Shown here: positions 26,543 to 27,959 of the stretch, piece after piece
How positions within the stretch are numbered: the first letter of the stretch is position 1
Layout of the letters: every line of letters starts with the position of its first letter
Source of the DNA: a virus
IMG/VR virus record: IMGVR_UViG_3300030060_006557
Location: 1 to 27,959 of that record
Length of the DNA: 27,959 nucleotides
Direction: 5' to 3' (one strand)
Notes under the pieces: model-generated
The model's input: the letters and a program-made list of their open reading frames with translations, nothing else
What the model was told of the DNA's origin: nothing
The model's database searches: none
Position numbers and translations under genes: made by a program

Positions 26543-27805
26543 ATGTCGACTTTTAAAAATATCAATAAATCGTCAACTATCAGTGAAAAAAATGTAGTTA
26601 ATTATAAACACACTTTCACAACATCTTCAGCAGGTATTGATTCCAAAAAAATTGTTTCTGGCTCGATAAGTCAAAGTTATTGGGATTCAATAAATGTATT
26701 GTTTTATACAAGTGGTTCTCCAAAATATAAAGGTGAAAAGAAATTAATTCACGATAATTTTTCTATTAAAAACAGTAAACAACATTTAAATAAATTTCAC
26801 GGTTATCCAAGTGCGTCAATATTTGACATTCCTCAAATATATTATGGTGAAAAAATAACACCAAAAAGTTTTGTTTTAATTGATAATTCAAATGCGTCAA
26901 GTGTTACAATAAAAGATGATGGTTTTGGTAATCTTTTCCCTTTCAATAATACAGTTTCTCATAGTAACAATACACCATCTTCATCGGATAATTATGTTGG
27001 AAATATTTTTTATGATAAAGGTATTGCTATAGTTACAGAAACATCTTCTTACTCTCACACACCATCAAAAGCTTTTGTAACTGTTGGTTCAAATTTACTA
27101 TCTTCTGTAGCCGCAGTTAATCATTTTTTCGTAACAGGTAGTGATTTATCCACATCTATAAAATTCGTATCAACGGGTTCAACAGAAACTGATACATCTA
27201 CTATCAAATTTTTTGGAAGTGGTTCATCCGCAACCAATACTGCTATTTCAGGTGCTAGAAAAATAAATGATGTTTTTGCTGGTGTGTTTATAAGTGCATC
27301 ATCTGTTGGTAATGTTATCACAATGTCAAACTCAGCTAATTTATTAAACAATAGAAGACCACTCAATACAACTGATAATCTACCACCAATATCTGGTGCA
27401 GCTGGATTCAATACAACGAGTGGATTTAGTGGTGGAACAGCGGCTGTAAATTATTCTAATATTGGTACTAACTTTACAATTAAATTTGATAGTTTCAATA
27501 CAACATATACTAATGAATATGAAGTCACAATGAAACCTAATGAATTTAACCACACTATGAATTATACGGTAAGACTACCATTAAGTGGAACTTTTAGTAC
27601 TCTTGAGGAGTTAACTGGTTCATTTCTTAGTAATCCATATGTAGCGAGAGAATTTATGAGTGCTAGTTGGCAACCATATATAACAAATATTCATCTATAT
27701 CAAAAAGGTGATTATGATACACCTGTATTGACAGCCGCGTTAGGAAAACCTATTAGAAAAAGTGATAAGATTGATATGAATTTTAAAATAAGATACGAGT
27801 TTTAA
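26543..27805 (+). CDS. Phage structural protein, second paralogue with fibre-like insertion
   Basis: A 420-residue protein homologous in outline to the previous one: PKSFVLIDNSNASSVTIKDD, GNIFYDKGIAIVTETSSYSH, and a C-terminal domain running from NEFNHTMNYTV to ITNIHLYQKGDYDTPVLTAA and IDMNFKIRYEF. Between them, residues about 180-325 are a Ser/Thr/Gly/Asn-rich beta segment (SSVAAVNHFFVTGSD, VGNVITMSNSANLLN) absent from the paralogue, which looks like fibre or receptor-facing sequence. The ATG at 26543 lacks a clear SD: the upstream bases TAATGATATGAT contain no AGGAG-like match, so translation may depend on coupling to the preceding gene nine bases away. This would lower its yield relative to the paralogue. 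Confidence 0.75.
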   Translation: MSTFKNINKSSTISEKNVVNYKHTFTTSSAGIDSKKIVSGSISQSYWDSINVLFYTSGSPKYKGEKKLIHDNFSIKNSKQHLNKFHGYPSASIFDIPQIYYGEKITPKSFVLIDNSNASSVTIKDDGFGNLFPFNNTVSHSNNTPSSSDNYVGNIFYDKGIAIVTETSSYSHTPSKAFVTVGSNLLSSVAAVNHFFVTGSDLSTSIKFVSTGSTETDTSTIKFFGSGSSATNTAISGARKINDVFAGVFISASSVGNVITMSNSANLLNNRRPLNTTDNLPPISGAAGFNTTSGFSGGTAAVNYSNIGTNFTIKFDSFNTTYTNEYEVTMKPNEFNHTMNYTVRLPLSGTFSTLEELTGSFLSNPYVAREFMSASWQPYITNIHLYQKGDYDTPVLTAALGKPIRKSDKIDMNFKIRYEF

Positions 27806-27817
27806 GGAAATAAAAAA

Positions 27818-27959
27818 ATGGTTTCATTAGGATTAGATGCATCAACGACTTGCGTTGGATATGCATTCACACAAGATAAGAAGATTCTCGATATGGGATT
27901 CATCGACATCAAAAAAGAAAAAACACCAAAAGATAAAGTAGAAAAAGTTCCACTTAATG
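27818..27959 (+). CDS. RuvC-like Holliday junction endonuclease, 3'-truncated by the window
   Basis: Only 47 residues are present. MVSLGLDASTTCVGYAF contains the first acidic residue of the RuvC/RNase H-like fold in the expected setting ([LI]-G-[LI]-D-x-S, then a G-[YW]-A strand), followed by the second strand (KKILDMGFIDI). Phage relatives resolve branched recombination or replication intermediates before packaging. AAGGAAA (27804-27810) ends seven bases before the ATG. The other catalytic acidic residues lie beyond the window, so activity cannot be judged. This gene marks the right-hand border of the structural block. Confidence 0.75.
   Translation, partial: MVSLGLDASTTCVGYAFTQDKKILDMGFIDIKKEKTPKDKVEKVPLN

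Noticed and set aside
1299-27411. Minus-strand open frames scattered through the window (for example 1299-1502, 17443-17811, 23416-23685, 27121-27411)
   Set aside because: All lie inside well-supported + strand genes, lack ribosome binding sites and have compositions expected from the opposite strand of coding DNA.
8019-27805. Diversity-generating retroelement target in one of the fibre genes
   Set aside because: No reverse transcriptase, template repeat or initiation-of-mutagenic-homing-like sequence is visible in the window.
1-27959. tRNA genes, CRISPR arrays, insertion sequences, attachment sites
   Set aside because: Coding density leaves almost no room, and no cloverleaf, direct-repeat array, transposase or integrase sequence was seen.

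Overview
The window is an AT-rich, densely packed, single-strand block of late virion genes from a contractile-tailed (myovirus) phage of the broad T4-like superfamily. It is probably marine or aquatic, but no host marker is visible. Three proteins anchor this call: a gp5-type baseplate hub/spike protein (316-1644), a gp25-type wedge protein (2565-3038) and a gp6/baseplate-J wedge protein (3035-5272). All fifteen genes run on the + strand. Most junctions overlap (TAATG) or are a few bases long, and most starts carry a clear AGGAG-type ribosome binding site. That favours a host that uses Shine-Dalgarno initiation, and argues weakly against a Bacteroidota host despite the surface-type domains below.

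Layout. (1) 1-5272, baseplate core: a 5'-truncated helical protein, the hub/spike without a lysozyme domain, two unrecognised small proteins, gp25 and gp6. (2) 5272-8016, two proteins where T4 has gp7/gp8-type peripheral baseplate genes; one has a DNRLRE/CBM96-like domain and the other a LamG/concanavalin-like domain. (3) 8019-19480, a giant 3011-residue modular protein and an 808-residue partial paralogue. The giant carries jelly-roll (CBM4_9-like) modules, a PKD-like module, two copies of an unnamed Cys/DFFH module, tandem Cys motifs resembling PSI, a dockerin-like calcium loop and a thrombospondin-3-like loop. (4) 19484-24586, a 1700-residue mosaic tail protein with a segment like P2 tail protein I, a concanavalin-like domain and six 22-residue tandem repeats. 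(5) 24587-24669, the longest non-coding gap, then three further structural proteins (24670-27805); the first two have near-identical strong leaders, and the second and third are paralogues. (6) From 27818 the start of a RuvC-like nuclease marks the change from structural to DNA-metabolism genes.

Inferred working model: hub, gp25 and gp6 build the baseplate wedge and spike, and the following proteins form an unusually elaborate host-recognition apparatus built from glycan-binding and calcium-binding modules more typical of bacterial surface adhesins. The most unusual part is the 11.5-kb adhesin pair at 8019-19480. No tRNA, CRISPR array, insertion sequence, integrase, reverse transcriptase or replication origin is visible. 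There is no gene-free stretch longer than 300 bases.
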